Shown: one piece after another, positions 1-8,474 of the stretch | Layout: each line of letters opens with the position of its first letter | How positions within the stretch are numbered: the first letter of the stretch is position 1 | Source: JALYUA01 sp038239305 | GTDB lineage: Bacteria > Acidobacteriota > Thermoanaerobaculia > UBA5066 > Gp7-AA6 | DNA: 28,989 nt | Direction: 5' to 3' | Assembly (NCBI GenBank): GCA_038239305.1 | Contig: JBBSEW010000051.1 | Location: 1 to 28,989, forward strand | Program-made: the position numbers and the translations under genes | The notes under the pieces: generated by a model | The model's database searches: none | Told to the model about the DNA's origin: nothing | The model's input: the letters and a program-made list of their open reading frames with translations, nothing else

Positions 1-276
1 GACGAGTACGTCCTGACATTCAACATCGGTCCCGTCGGATCGGGAGACGAGCTCCTGCTGTCGCCGATCGCCCTGTCGCGCCTGAAGAAGAACGAGCAAG
101 GCCGCACGATCGCCGTCCCGCTCTACCGCGCGTCCGTTCCCATGGCGCTCAACCAGACCCTCGTGCTGGGCGCGTCGCGCGACGAAGCCTCCAAGAACGC
201 CCTGATCCTGATCCTCCTCGTGCAGGAGCAGGGGCGCCCGGGCACGGTCGGCGGCAAGTCCGTGGAGAAGCGCTGA
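1..276 (+). CDS. C-terminal fragment of an unknown protein (5' end outside window)
   Basis: Frame 1 is open from the window edge to a TGA at 274-276 and gives 91 residues. The fragment looks beta-rich, with alternating hydrophobic stretches such as VLGASRDEASKNALILILLV and no transmembrane helix, and ends in a basic tail (GGKSVEKR). I do not recognise the family. The TGA overlaps the ATG of the gspF/pilC-like gene by one base, so it is probably the upstream member of the same secretion operon and may be an envelope or periplasmic component. This rests on position only. The main reason to accept it as coding is the operon-style overlap and its codon use, which resembles the following genes. 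Confidence 0.6.
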   Translation, partial: DEYVLTFNIGPVGSGDELLLSPIALSRLKKNEQGRTIAVPLYRASVPMALNQTLVLGASRDEASKNALILILLVQEQGRPGTVGGKSVEKR

Positions 277-1493
277 TGCCCCAGTTCTCCGTGAAAGCCG
301 GCTGGCCGGATGGACGCGTCGCGGACGAGGCCCTGCAGGCCGCGGACCAGGCGGCCGCCCGGACGGAGATCGAGCGCCGCGGCGGGCACGTCTTCGAGAT
401 CCGCCGCCACGGGGGCCTCTTCCAGCGGGGGGGCGATTCCCGGAAGGCGCGCGGGCGCGTCAAGATGCGCGACTTCCTCATCTTCAACCAGGAAATGATC
501 GCGCTCCTCAAGGCCGGCCTGCCGGTCGTCCACTCGTTCGAGATTCTGCTCGAGCGGCAGGAGAGCCCGGTCCTTCGGGCCGTGCTGTCCGACGTGCGCG
601 ACAAGATCAATTCCGGCGCTTCTCTCTCGGAGGCGTTCGCGGACCAGGGCGATCTGTTCCCGCGTCTCTACTGGACTTCGCTCAAGGCGGGAGAGAAGAG
701 CGGCGAGATCGAGGCGGTGCTGCGGCGGTATCTCAAGTATCAGAAGACGGTGATGGCGCTGACCCGCAAGGTGTCGTCCACGCTCGTCTATCCCGCGATC
801 CTGGTCGTTCTCTCTGCAGGCCTGATCACGATCCTCATGACGTTCGTCATCCCGCGGTTTTCGGAATTCTTCACGGACTTCAACGCCGAACTGCCGCTCC
901 TGACGCAGATCGTGATCGGCATAGCGACTTTCCTGCGCCGCAACGTCATTTTCCTGGCGGCGGGTCTCGGCGCTCTCGTGTTCTTCCTCACGCGCTACGT
1001 CCGGTCTCCGTCCGGCCGGCAGCGCCTCGACACGGTTCTTCTCCATGTCCCGGTCGTCGGCGGAATCCTCCGGCGCTTCGCGATCACGCAGTTCACGCGC
1101 AGTCTCGCGACGCTGCTCGGCGGCGGAACGCCCCTCGTCCCCGCGCTCGAGAATTCCTCCGAGGCGATCGGCAACCGCTACATTTCCCGCCGGGTCACGA
1201 GCGTCGTGGGGCATGTCCGGCAGGGAGGGGAGCTCTGGAAGGCGCTCGACGAGACGAAAATCTTCACGAATCTCACGATCGAAATGATCAAAGTCGGCGA
1301 GAATTCGGGAGCGCTCGAAGAAATGCTCGGATCGGTTTCGGACTTCTACGACGAGGAGATCGACATGCTCCTCGCGCGGGTCATTTCCTTCGTCGAGCCC
1401 GCGATCCTCGTCGGGATGGGTTTCGTGATCATGACCATCCTTCTCTCCGTGTATCTCCCGATTTTCCGGATCATGTCCCAGATCAAGGGGTAA
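276..1493 (+). CDS. Type II secretion / type IV pilus inner-membrane platform protein (GspF/PilC family)
   Basis: A 405-residue polytopic inner-membrane protein that would form the platform on which the assembly ATPase drives pseudopilin polymerisation. Two T2SSF domains are visible, at roughly residues 67-190 and 270-395. Each has the family pattern of a cytoplasmic helical bundle (for example FNQEMIALLKAGLPV and LKAGEKSGEIEAVLRRY, then FTRSLATLLGGGTPLVPAL and KVGENSGALEEML). Hydrophobic helices lie near 170-195, 210-240 and 370-400. Length is normal for the family (~400). The start ATG overlaps the previous TGA by one base. The ATPase gene follows after 2 bases, the usual gspE/gspF pairing but in FE order. 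Family assignment is very secure; whether it serves a secretion system or a pilus is not settled by sequence. Confidence 0.93.
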   Translation: MPQFSVKAGWPDGRVADEALQAADQAAARTEIERRGGHVFEIRRHGGLFQRGGDSRKARGRVKMRDFLIFNQEMIALLKAGLPVVHSFEILLERQESPVLRAVLSDVRDKINSGASLSEAFADQGDLFPRLYWTSLKAGEKSGEIEAVLRRYLKYQKTVMALTRKVSSTLVYPAILVVLSAGLITILMTFVIPRFSEFFTDFNAELPLLTQIVIGIATFLRRNVIFLAAGLGALVFFLTRYVRSPSGRQRLDTVLLHVPVVGGILRRFAITQFTRSLATLLGGGTPLVPALENSSEAIGNRYISRRVTSVVGHVRQGGELWKALDETKIFTNLTIEMIKVGENSGALEEMLGSVSDFYDEEIDMLLARVISFVEPAILVGMGFVIMTILLSVYLPIFRIMSQIKG

Positions 1494-1495
1494 AG

Positions 1496-3115
1496 ATGGC
1501 CAGGCAATACTCGGACGGAACGACGACGGCGACGATTCCCCTGCAGGAGATGGATCCGGTCGCGCTCGCCGCCCGGCTCGGGCTCGCGTTCGTCGATATC
1601 TCCTCGTTCCGTATCGATCCGGATCTCTTCCGCTCGATCCCCGTCGAATGGATGCTGCGCTTCGCGTTCGTGCCGGAATCGCGGACCGAGAAGTCGATGA
1701 CGATCATCTGCGCCGATCCGACCGACGTTGTGAAGCTCGACGAGCTCGAGCTCCTGATCGGTGTTCCCATGAAGCTCAAGGTCGGCAGCCGCGGCGCGAT
1801 CCACGACATTCTCCAGAAGAGCGAGTCGTCGCAGAGGGTTCTCGACGAAGCGACCGAAGATTTCCGGATGCAGCTCGTCTCGGAGGACGAGGACGGCGAA
1901 GAGACGCTCACGATCGGGTCGATCACGCAGGACTCCTCGCCGATCATCAAGCTCGTCGACTCGATCCTCTTCAACGCGATCCAGCGCCGCGCCTCGGACA
2001 TCCACATCGAGACGCAGGAAAACGTCGTCATCATCAAGTACCGGATCGACGGCGTGCTGTACCAGGCGATGGATCCGATCGACAAGCGGCACCACGGCAC
2101 GATCATTTCCCGCATCAAGGTCATGTCCGAGCTGGACATCGCCGAGAAGCGGATTCCGCAGGACGGCCGCTTCAAGCTGCGCGTGCGGGGGCGCACGATC
2201 GACTTCCGCGTGTCGATCATGCCGACCGTGCACGGCGAGGACGCCGTCATCCGCATCCTGGACAAGGAGTCCGCCAACGCCGAGTTCAAGAGCCTGAACC
2301 TCGAAGTCCTGGGGTTCGATATCGAGACGAAGAAAAAGCTCCGTAAGTTCATCCGCGAGCCGTACGGCATGGTCCTCGTCACCGGTCCCACGGGCTCCGG
2401 CAAGACGACGACTCTCTACGCGTGCCTCTCCGAGATCCAGTCGGTCGAGGACAAGATCGTCACGATCGAGGATCCCGTCGAATACCAGCTCCGCGGGATC
2501 ACGCAAATTCCCGTCAACGAGAAGAAGGGCCTGACCTTCGCCCGCGGGCTGCGGTCGATCCTCCGGCACGACCCCGACAAGATCATGGTTGGTGAGATCC
2601 GCGACGAGGACACGGCGCAGATCGCCGTCCAGTCGGCGCTCACGGGCCACCTCGTGTTCACGACGGTCCACGCGAACAACGTGGTCGACGTGCTCGGCAG
2701 GTTCCTAAACATGAAGGTGGACCTCTACAACTTCGTGTCCGCCCTGAACTGCATCCTCGCGCAGCGGCTCGTCCGGAAGATTTGCGCGCACTGCCGCGAG
2801 GCCGTCTCCGTCACGCCCGAGACGCTCCGCGAGCTCGGCGTCGATCCCGCTTCGATCGCCGGGCACACGATGTACGAGGGCAAGGGCTGCCTCGAGTGCG
2901 ACGGCACGGGGTTTCACGGCCGGATGGCCATCGCCGAGCTTCTCGATCTCTCCGACCGGATTCGCGGGCTGATCCTCGACCGGCGTCCGGCCGCCGAGAT
3001 CAAGAACGCCGCGCGGGACGAAGGGATGATCTTTCTCCGGGACTCCGCCCTCCGTAAGGTGAAGGAAGGCTGGACGACTCTCAAAGAGATCAACAAGGTC
3101 ACGTTCGTCGACTGA
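1496..3115 (+). CDS. Assembly ATPase, GspE/PilB family
   Basis: A 539-residue cytoplasmic hexameric AAA-like ATPase powering pseudopilus or pilus extension. Residues 1-110 are the GspE N-terminal domain (MshEN-like), followed by the N2D and catalytic domains. Visible motifs are Walker A GPTGSGKT (297-304), the Asp box TIEDPVEY (323-330), Walker B IMVGEIRD (363-370) and the His box TGHLVFTTVHAN (383-394). A four-cysteine zinc site has C430xxC433 and C465xxC468, the tetracysteine typical of GspE/PilB extension ATPases rather than PilT. No key residue is missing. It starts 2 bases after the platform gene and its TGA overlaps the next ATG by one base, so translation is probably coupled. Whether it is GspE or PilB cannot be decided from sequence alone. 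Confidence 0.95.
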   Translation: MARQYSDGTTTATIPLQEMDPVALAARLGLAFVDISSFRIDPDLFRSIPVEWMLRFAFVPESRTEKSMTIICADPTDVVKLDELELLIGVPMKLKVGSRGAIHDILQKSESSQRVLDEATEDFRMQLVSEDEDGEETLTIGSITQDSSPIIKLVDSILFNAIQRRASDIHIETQENVVIIKYRIDGVLYQAMDPIDKRHHGTIISRIKVMSELDIAEKRIPQDGRFKLRVRGRTIDFRVSIMPTVHGEDAVIRILDKESANAEFKSLNLEVLGFDIETKKKLRKFIREPYGMVLVTGPTGSGKTTTLYACLSEIQSVEDKIVTIEDPVEYQLRGITQIPVNEKKGLTFARGLRSILRHDPDKIMVGEIRDEDTAQIAVQSALTGHLVFTTVHANNVVDVLGRFLNMKVDLYNFVSALNCILAQRLVRKICAHCREAVSVTPETLRELGVDPASIAGHTMYEGKGCLECDGTGFHGRMAIAELLDLSDRIRGLILDRRPAAEIKNAARDEGMIFLRDSALRKVKEGWTTLKEINKVTFVD

Positions 3116-4032
3116 TGAAGATCCCTTTACTCCGAGCCGTCGTTCCGCCGCACGTGTTCTGCCTCCTTCCGGAGGGAGTGACCTACGCGAGCGTCCGCCG
3201 CGACCCGCCCCGCGGGTTCGCGCAGTCGCGGCATTTTCCCTTTCCGCCGAACACGATCGGCTCGGGCACGTCCGGCACGCCGCTCGTGTCACGCGAAGCG
3301 ATCGCCGAGGCCGTCGAAGCCGCGCGCCGGCTCTCGGAGGGCCGCCTGACGCGCGCTTCCGTGCTTTTCCCGGACTCCTGGGCGCGGGTCATGCCGCTCG
3401 ACATGGAGTCCATTCCCGAGGCGCAGGACGCGGCGCGCGACATGGTCCGGTGGAAATTGAAGAAGCTGCTTCCCGGCGTCACGGCGGAGCTCGCCGTGGT
3501 TTTTCGCGAGATGACTCCGGCGGGCGATCAGCGGCGCGTCCTCGTCGCCGCCGCTCCCGCCGACACGCTCCGCTCGATCGAGGGAGCGTTCGAATCTCTC
3601 GGCGTGCGCGTCGGGACGCTCGCCCCTTTCTCGCTGGCTCTCTTCGAAGGTCTCTCGCCGCTCCTCGCGTCGAAGGCGGCCGGCGACTACGCCCTCCTCC
3701 ATCGAAGCGCGGACTCGTTCGTGTTCCTCGTCGCGCGCGGCGGCGCCCCGATCTTCTTCCGGCAGCGGCCGGCCGACGAGCCGGACGGGGAGCACGACCA
3801 GGAAGTCCGGCTGTCGCTGTCGTACTACTCCGAGAAGCTCAAGGGCGAGGGGATCTCCGCCGTCTTCGCCCACGACGTGCGCGGCAAGGTTGCCAGCGGG
3901 TCGGAGGCGTTCTCCGTGCCCGTGGAGCCGCTGTCCGGCCGGCTTCTCGACGCGGATCCCACCTTCGACGAGCGCATCGCGGCCAGGCCGGAGCTGCTGC
4001 CGGCGTTTGCCGCGGTGTACGGACAGAAATGA
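3115..4032 (+). CDS. PilM/GspL-cytoplasmic-domain-like protein
   Basis: A 305-residue soluble protein in the position and size expected for PilM, the actin-like cytoplasmic partner that binds the PilN N-terminus. Recognisable features are the central segment around residue 105 (DMVRWKLKKLLPG), resembling the PilM/GspL motif, and alternating beta/alpha elements of the actin-like fold. Sequence conservation is weak and an ATP-binding signature is not obvious, so the call rests on fold pattern plus gene order (ATPase, this gene, PilN-like, PilO-like). The start ATG shares one base with the ATPase stop, and the stop overlaps the PilN-like ATG by 4 bases. No signal peptide or membrane helix is seen. 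Confidence is good for the role and lower for exact orthology. Confidence 0.75.
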   Translation: MKIPLLRAVVPPHVFCLLPEGVTYASVRRDPPRGFAQSRHFPFPPNTIGSGTSGTPLVSREAIAEAVEAARRLSEGRLTRASVLFPDSWARVMPLDMESIPEAQDAARDMVRWKLKKLLPGVTAELAVVFREMTPAGDQRRVLVAAAPADTLRSIEGAFESLGVRVGTLAPFSLALFEGLSPLLASKAAGDYALLHRSADSFVFLVARGGAPIFFRQRPADEPDGEHDQEVRLSLSYYSEKLKGEGISAVFAHDVRGKVASGSEAFSVPVEPLSGRLLDADPTFDERIAARPELLPAFAAVYGQK

Positions 4033-4610
4033 ACCGCACGCGCTCTCTGAATTTCGCGCGGCGCCCGTTCTCGAACGAGCGGCCGTTCCTGCTGGCCGCG
4101 GCAATCGGCTTCGTGCTGAGCGCGATCCTGCTCGTGGCGAGCGCGCGGCAGTTCGCCGAGTTCCATCACGAGATCGGCGGCACGGCCGACCAGATCGCCT
4201 CGCTCGAGGCCCGCCGCGACCGCGCCCTGAAGGAGACGGCGGTGTCCCGCGCCGCTCTCGACAGTTTTCTCGCCTCCAATCTCGCGCAGGAGAGCAAGGG
4301 GCTGCTCAAGCTGGTCGCCGAGCGCCGCTTCTCCTGGACCACGCTGCTGGGGCGGCTCGAGCGCACCCTGCCCCCGGACGTGCGGGTCACGCGTCTGACG
4401 CCGCGGTTCGAGCTCACGGGGACGTACCTCGACTGCGCGCTGGTCGGCAAGACGAGCGACGCCGTCGTGCGGACGATCGCGGCCCTCGCGCACGACCCCC
4501 TGTTCGACGCCGTGGAGCTCACGTCCGAGTCCTCGCCGGAAGGGAACATCGAGGGCTACGAGTTCCTGCTCCACCTGCGGTACCACGACACGCCGGGAGC
4601 CCCGCGATGA
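4029..4610 (+). CDS. PilN-like inner-membrane alignment subcomplex protein
   Basis: A 193-residue bitopic protein. A short cytoplasmic N-terminus (MNRTRSLNFARRPFSNERP) carries the conserved NFARRPF element typical of PilN, which docks onto PilM. A single transmembrane helix spans about residues 20-40, then a coiled-coil region (about 45-85, with LEARRDRALKETAV) and a ferredoxin-like alpha/beta periplasmic domain with the PilN pattern RFSWTTLLGRLERTLPPDVRVTRL. The start at 4029 overlaps the PilM-like stop (ATGA), and the TGA at 4608-4610 overlaps the PilO-like ATG in the same way. The frame stays open far upstream, but the ATGA coupling and NFARRPF motif fix this start. With PilM, PilO and PilP it would form the periplasm-spanning alignment complex. 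Confidence 0.85.
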   Translation: MNRTRSLNFARRPFSNERPFLLAAAIGFVLSAILLVASARQFAEFHHEIGGTADQIASLEARRDRALKETAVSRAALDSFLASNLAQESKGLLKLVAERRFSWTTLLGRLERTLPPDVRVTRLTPRFELTGTYLDCALVGKTSDAVVRTIAALAHDPLFDAVELTSESSPEGNIEGYEFLLHLRYHDTPGAPR

Positions 4611-5422
4611 CGCTCGGGTTGTCGCGCCGTTCGGCGATTCTCCTGCTGGCCGGCGTTCTGCTGGTCGGCAACCTCGGCTTCTACCTCTGGTACCGGGCGA
4701 CGGCCCAGCAGCGCAAGAACGGGATGGAGTCGCGCCGGATCGAGCTCATCCGCGAAGTCGAGGTCCGCGAGAAGGAAGAGGCGACCTTCGGCAGTCAGCG
4801 CGCCCGCCTTTCGGAGGTGTCGTCCACCCTGGACGAGTTCTATGGCAAGCGCGCCGGGCTCGCCCGCGACAATCTCGCGCCCATCGTTCTCGAAATTCAC
4901 ACGCTCATGCAGGACGCCGGCATTCTTCCCGCGTCGATCTCGTATGCGAACCATTCGCTCACCGACCTGCCGCTCTCCGAGATGCAGGTGTCCTTCTCGT
5001 TCCGCAACGACTACAACCGTTTCAAGAAGTTCCTCGGGGCGATCGAGCTCGATCGCCGGTGGATCGCCGTGCGCGAAATCTCGCTGAACCGGGACCCGGA
5101 TATCCCGGGCTCCGTACAGGTGCATATGACCCTGGCGACCTACTTCGCGAAAGGCGATTCGGCTCCGCCGGTCCAGACCGCGAACGCGAAGAAGTCCGGT
5201 CCCCGGGCCGCGGGGCCGCCGTCGTCCTCGGGAGCATTCCGGCAGTCGAATCGCTCGCCGGACCGGGCCGCGATCCGTCCGGCATCTCCGGTGATCGTCC
5301 CGGCTCCCGCTCCGGGTCGGCCGGCGGTGGGTTCGGCAAACCGCGCGGCTCCCGCGGCGGGCATGTTCGGGGGGCCTCCGCCGGGCCAGCCCGCGGCCGC
5401 GCCGAAGCAGGTCCGGCCATGA
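4607..5422 (+). CDS. PilO-like alignment subcomplex protein with long disordered tail
   Basis: A 271-residue bitopic protein: one N-terminal transmembrane helix (about residues 9-27), a coiled coil (about 35-80), and a PilO-type ferredoxin-like domain to about residue 185, containing the family-like pattern VSFSFRNDYNRFKKFLGAIE. The remaining ~85 residues are a Pro/Ala/Ser/Arg-rich, probably disordered tail that typical PilO proteins (about 200 residues) lack. The tail may be a flexible periplasmic tether; its DNA is very GC-rich. The ATG overlaps the PilN-like TGA by 4 bases, and its own TGA overlaps the ATG of the next gene likewise. Role: dimerises with PilN and connects to the PilP/GspC-like protein. 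Confidence 0.82.
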   Translation: MTLGLSRRSAILLLAGVLLVGNLGFYLWYRATAQQRKNGMESRRIELIREVEVREKEEATFGSQRARLSEVSSTLDEFYGKRAGLARDNLAPIVLEIHTLMQDAGILPASISYANHSLTDLPLSEMQVSFSFRNDYNRFKKFLGAIELDRRWIAVREISLNRDPDIPGSVQVHMTLATYFAKGDSAPPVQTANAKKSGPRAAGPPSSSGAFRQSNRSPDRAAIRPASPVIVPAPAPGRPAVGSANRAAPAAGMFGGPPPGQPAAAPKQVRP

Positions 5423-6066
5423 AGCCGGGCTTCGGAACGCGCGGGCAGCTGCTGGCGTTCCTAGCGGCCCTCGCCGTTCTGCTGGCGATCTTCGTCCGCT
5501 GGCGGTCCGCGCCGCCGGCTCCCGCCGCCGGAGCGAGGGCGACTCAGGCCACGCGGCGCACGGGGTCCGCCCCGGACGCGGATGATGGCGCTTCCTCCGC
5601 GCCGGGGCCGCGCCGCGGCAACGAGAAGAAACCCGCTTCCGCCCAGGACGTGCCCTTCGTGTCCAAGGATCTTCTCGATCCGCCCCGGACGCGCGGACAG
5701 GGCGATGGCGCCCGAAACATCTTCGACCTGCGGCCGCCCACTCCGATCCCGCCGCCGACCCCGACTCCCGGGCTGCCTCCGCCGCCGCCGGCGGGAAGCC
5801 AGGCGTTCGTCGGACCTCTTCCGCCGCCGACGCCGACTCCGACGCCCGCTCCGCCGGAGATCAACTTCAAATTCATCGGGACTTTCGGCCCGAAGGACCG
5901 TCCCGTGGCCGTCCTCGTCCTGGGCGACCAGGTCGTGAATGCGAGGGCCGGCGACGTGGTCTTCGACCGGTACGTGGTCCGGCGCGTCGGCTACGAGTCC
6001 GTCGACGTCGGCTTCAAGGACTACTTCATTCCCAGCGAAACCCGGCGTATCGGGATTACGCCATGA
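5419..6066 (+). CDS. PilP/GspC-like secretin-connecting protein with proline-rich linker
   Basis: A 215-residue inner-membrane-anchored periplasmic protein. A transmembrane helix lies at about residues 9-25. A long linker follows, rich in Pro, Thr and Ala, with two PT/PPP blocks (around 105-127 and 133-147). The C-terminus is a compact beta domain (about 150-215) with the homology-region pattern of GspC/PilP (INFKFIGTFGPKDRPVAVL, then GDVVFDRYVVRRVGYESVDV). In T2SS and T4P this domain contacts the secretin N-domains. It sits directly before the secretin gene and overlaps the PilO-like stop by 4 bases. There is no lipobox, unlike classical PilP, so a GspC-like anchor is more likely. Confidence 0.8.
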   Translation: MKPGFGTRGQLLAFLAALAVLLAIFVRWRSAPPAPAAGARATQATRRTGSAPDADDGASSAPGPRRGNEKKPASAQDVPFVSKDLLDPPRTRGQGDGARNIFDLRPPTPIPPPTPTPGLPPPPPAGSQAFVGPLPPPTPTPTPAPPEINFKFIGTFGPKDRPVAVLVLGDQVVNARAGDVVFDRYVVRRVGYESVDVGFKDYFIPSETRRIGITP

Positions 6067-6110
6067 CCCGAACCCCGCCTCGCCTCCCGAACTCTCGAAA
6101 GGGTGACCCG

Positions 6111-8474
6111 ATGAAGCTCGTGAAAACGCTCGGCCTCCTGGCTCTCCTCGCCGTCGCCGCCGGCTGCTCGACGTCCCGCATGGCGCGGGAAGCGAAAGAG
6201 GAAGAGGGCATGGGCCACTGGGACATGGCGGTGCTCAAGTACTCGAAGGCTCTCGACGTGGAGCCCGCCAACGACCGGCTTCGGATGGCTCTCATGAACG
6301 CGAAGCAGAGAGCCTCGCAGGCCCATTTCGAGCGCGGCAAGGTCTACCGCAGCTCCGGCCACCCGGATCTCGCCGTTGCGGAGCTCGAGCAGACCGTCCT
6401 TCTCGATCCGACCAACCACTACGCCGAGAACGAGCTGTTGAAGGCGCGCGACGAGGCGGCGAAGGCGGCCGTGGATCGCGACGGCGAGTCCAAGATGCAG
6501 GCGATGAAGCGGCGAACCCGGGGCATGCGCGCGCGCTCCCCGATCCTGGAACCGACGAGCGACCGTCCGATCAATCTCAACTTTCCGCAGCCGAAGCCGA
6601 TCAAGCAGATCTACATGTCGCTCGCGCAGGCCGCGGGCATCAACGTCATCTTCGATCCGCAGCTGAAGGACGACAACGTCTCGATCGTCCTGACCAACAT
6701 CGTCTTCCAGACGGCTCTCGAAACGCTGATGCGCCAAGAGAACCACTTCTACAAGGTCATCGACGAAAAGACGATGCTGATCGCTGCCGACACGCCGCAG
6801 AACCGGAAGACCTACGAGGATCTCGTCATCCGCACGTTCTACCTCTCCAACGGCGACGTGACGGAGGTCTCGAACGCCCTGCGTCAGCTGCTTCAGACCA
6901 CCCGCATCTCGATCAACAAGGCGGAGAACTCGATCACGCTCCGCGACACCGCCGACAAGGTCGCGATCGCCGAGAAGATCGTCCAGCAGAACGACAAGCA
7001 GCTCGCGGAAGTCGTCATCGACGTCGAGCTTCTCCAGGTCAACACCACGCGCATGACGGACATCGGGCTGCTCCTCGCTCCCTACACGATCGGCGCCAGT
7101 ATTCCGACGGCGGCGAGCACGACGGATCTCGGCGGCAACGTCGCGGCCGGATCCTTCACGTGGGACCAGCTGAAGGCCCTTTCGATCCGGTCGTTCGGAT
7201 TCACGATCCCGTCCGCCACGTTCAACTTCATCAAGAACAACACGGAATCGGAGCTCCTTGCCAAGCCGCAGCTGCGCATCTCGGAAGGCCAAAAGGCGCA
7301 GCTCGTGATCGGCGACAAGATCCCGATTCCGACGACGTCTTTCAACACATCGAACACGGTCGGCGGCAGCATCGTGCCGATCACGTCCTTCCAGTATCAG
7401 GACGTCGGCATCAAGATCGAGGTCGAGCCGCGCGTCCACCACAACAAGGAAGTCACCCTGAAGCTCGTGCTCGAGGTCTCGCAGCTCGGGGCGAACGTGA
7501 CCTTCAACGGGACGTCGCAACCGACGATCGGCACGCGCACGATTTCCTCCAACATCCGTCTCCGCGACGGCGAAACGAATTTCCTCGCGGGCCTGTTCCG
7601 AACCGACAAGTCCTTCACGAACACTCCCGTTCCGTTCCTGGGAGACATCCCCGTTCTCGGCCGCCTCTTCTCGAACAAGAACAAGAGCCACCAGACGACG
7701 GATCTCGTTCTCACGCTGACGCCGCACATCATCCGGATTCCCGACGTGACGGAGGAGGATCTCCAGCCCTTCTATGTCGGGACGGACGCCAACATCTCCA
7801 TCGGAGGCAATCCCCGGATCGAGTCTCCGGGCGGATCGGGACCGTTCGACTTCCAGCGGGGCAGTCCGCAGCAGCCGCCGCCCCAGCGGTCGACTCCCGC
7901 TCCAGCTGTCGCCCCGGGCATCAATCTCGCACCCATAGCGCCGCCGAGCGATCCGTTTCGCGCGCCGGCGCAATCCGTGCCGTCGCAGCCGCAAACGCAG
8001 CTCAACCCGCAGAGATCTCCCGGCGCGCTGACCACGTCGGCGGAGGTCGAGCCCTTGACCACTTCCGGCCTCTCGACGCAGGCCGCGGTCGGGGACGGGA
8101 CGCTTCCGGCCGGCAGCCTCGCCTTCGACGTCGCCCCCGCCTCGCTCGTCCTGACGGCGGGCCAGCAGCGGTCCCTTCTCGTCCGCGCGACCGGAGGCGA
8201 CGGCGCCTCCGCTTCGGCGGTGACGCTGACGTTCGACCCGAAGATCCTGACGGTCGTCGCCGTGCGCGCGATCATGCCGGATGGAGGGGTCGCGGACACG
8301 CACATCGAGCCGGGTCGGATTACCCTGACGATGCCGAACCCGGTGGCGGTCTCCGGCACGACCGCGCTCGCGGAGGTCGTGGTCCAGGGCGGGCGGCGGG
8401 GTACGTCCGCGATCGCGTTCGCGGGGGGCGTGGCCGGAGTGAGCTACGCGGGAGCCACGGTGGAAGTGCAGTGA
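6111..8474 (+). CDS. TPR-containing outer-membrane secretin (GspD/PilQ family) with C-terminal cohesin-like domain
   Basis: A predicted 787-residue lipoprotein. The start at 6111 gives a clean type II signal peptide (MKLVKTLGLLALLAVAAGC, lipid Cys19) and follows an AAAGGG-like RBS. An in-frame ATG at 6063 that overlaps the previous stop would add 16 residues before the signal. Residues ~30-120 resemble two or three TPR units. Next come secretin N domains (about 160-310) and the secretin core, with the hallmark PVPFLGDIPVLGRLF and TDLVLTLTPHIIR near 520-560. A Pro/Gln-rich linker leads to a final ~110-residue beta-sandwich (about 675-787) whose pattern (LTAGQQRSLLVRATGG, VTLTFDPKILTV) resembles cohesin domains. 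It would form the outer-membrane export channel. The secretin call is very secure; the cohesin-like label is by pattern only. Confidence 0.92.
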   Translation: MKLVKTLGLLALLAVAAGCSTSRMAREAKEEEGMGHWDMAVLKYSKALDVEPANDRLRMALMNAKQRASQAHFERGKVYRSSGHPDLAVAELEQTVLLDPTNHYAENELLKARDEAAKAAVDRDGESKMQAMKRRTRGMRARSPILEPTSDRPINLNFPQPKPIKQIYMSLAQAAGINVIFDPQLKDDNVSIVLTNIVFQTALETLMRQENHFYKVIDEKTMLIAADTPQNRKTYEDLVIRTFYLSNGDVTEVSNALRQLLQTTRISINKAENSITLRDTADKVAIAEKIVQQNDKQLAEVVIDVELLQVNTTRMTDIGLLLAPYTIGASIPTAASTTDLGGNVAAGSFTWDQLKALSIRSFGFTIPSATFNFIKNNTESELLAKPQLRISEGQKAQLVIGDKIPIPTTSFNTSNTVGGSIVPITSFQYQDVGIKIEVEPRVHHNKEVTLKLVLEVSQLGANVTFNGTSQPTIGTRTISSNIRLRDGETNFLAGLFRTDKSFTNTPVPFLGDIPVLGRLFSNKNKSHQTTDLVLTLTPHIIRIPDVTEEDLQPFYVGTDANISIGGNPRIESPGGSGPFDFQRGSPQQPPPQRSTPAPAVAPGINLAPIAPPSDPFRAPAQSVPSQPQTQLNPQRSPGALTTSAEVEPLTTSGLSTQAAVGDGTLPAGSLAFDVAPASLVLTAGQQRSLLVRATGGDGASASAVTLTFDPKILTVVAVRAIMPDGGVADTHIEPGRITLTMPNPVAVSGTTALAEVVVQGGRRGTSAIAFAGGVAGVSYAGATVEVQ

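Noticed and set aside
6021..8303. 760-residue open frame antisense to the secretin gene
   Set aside because: Composition is dominated by Arg, Asp, Glu and Leu with no recognisable motif, whereas the + strand carries secretin signatures.
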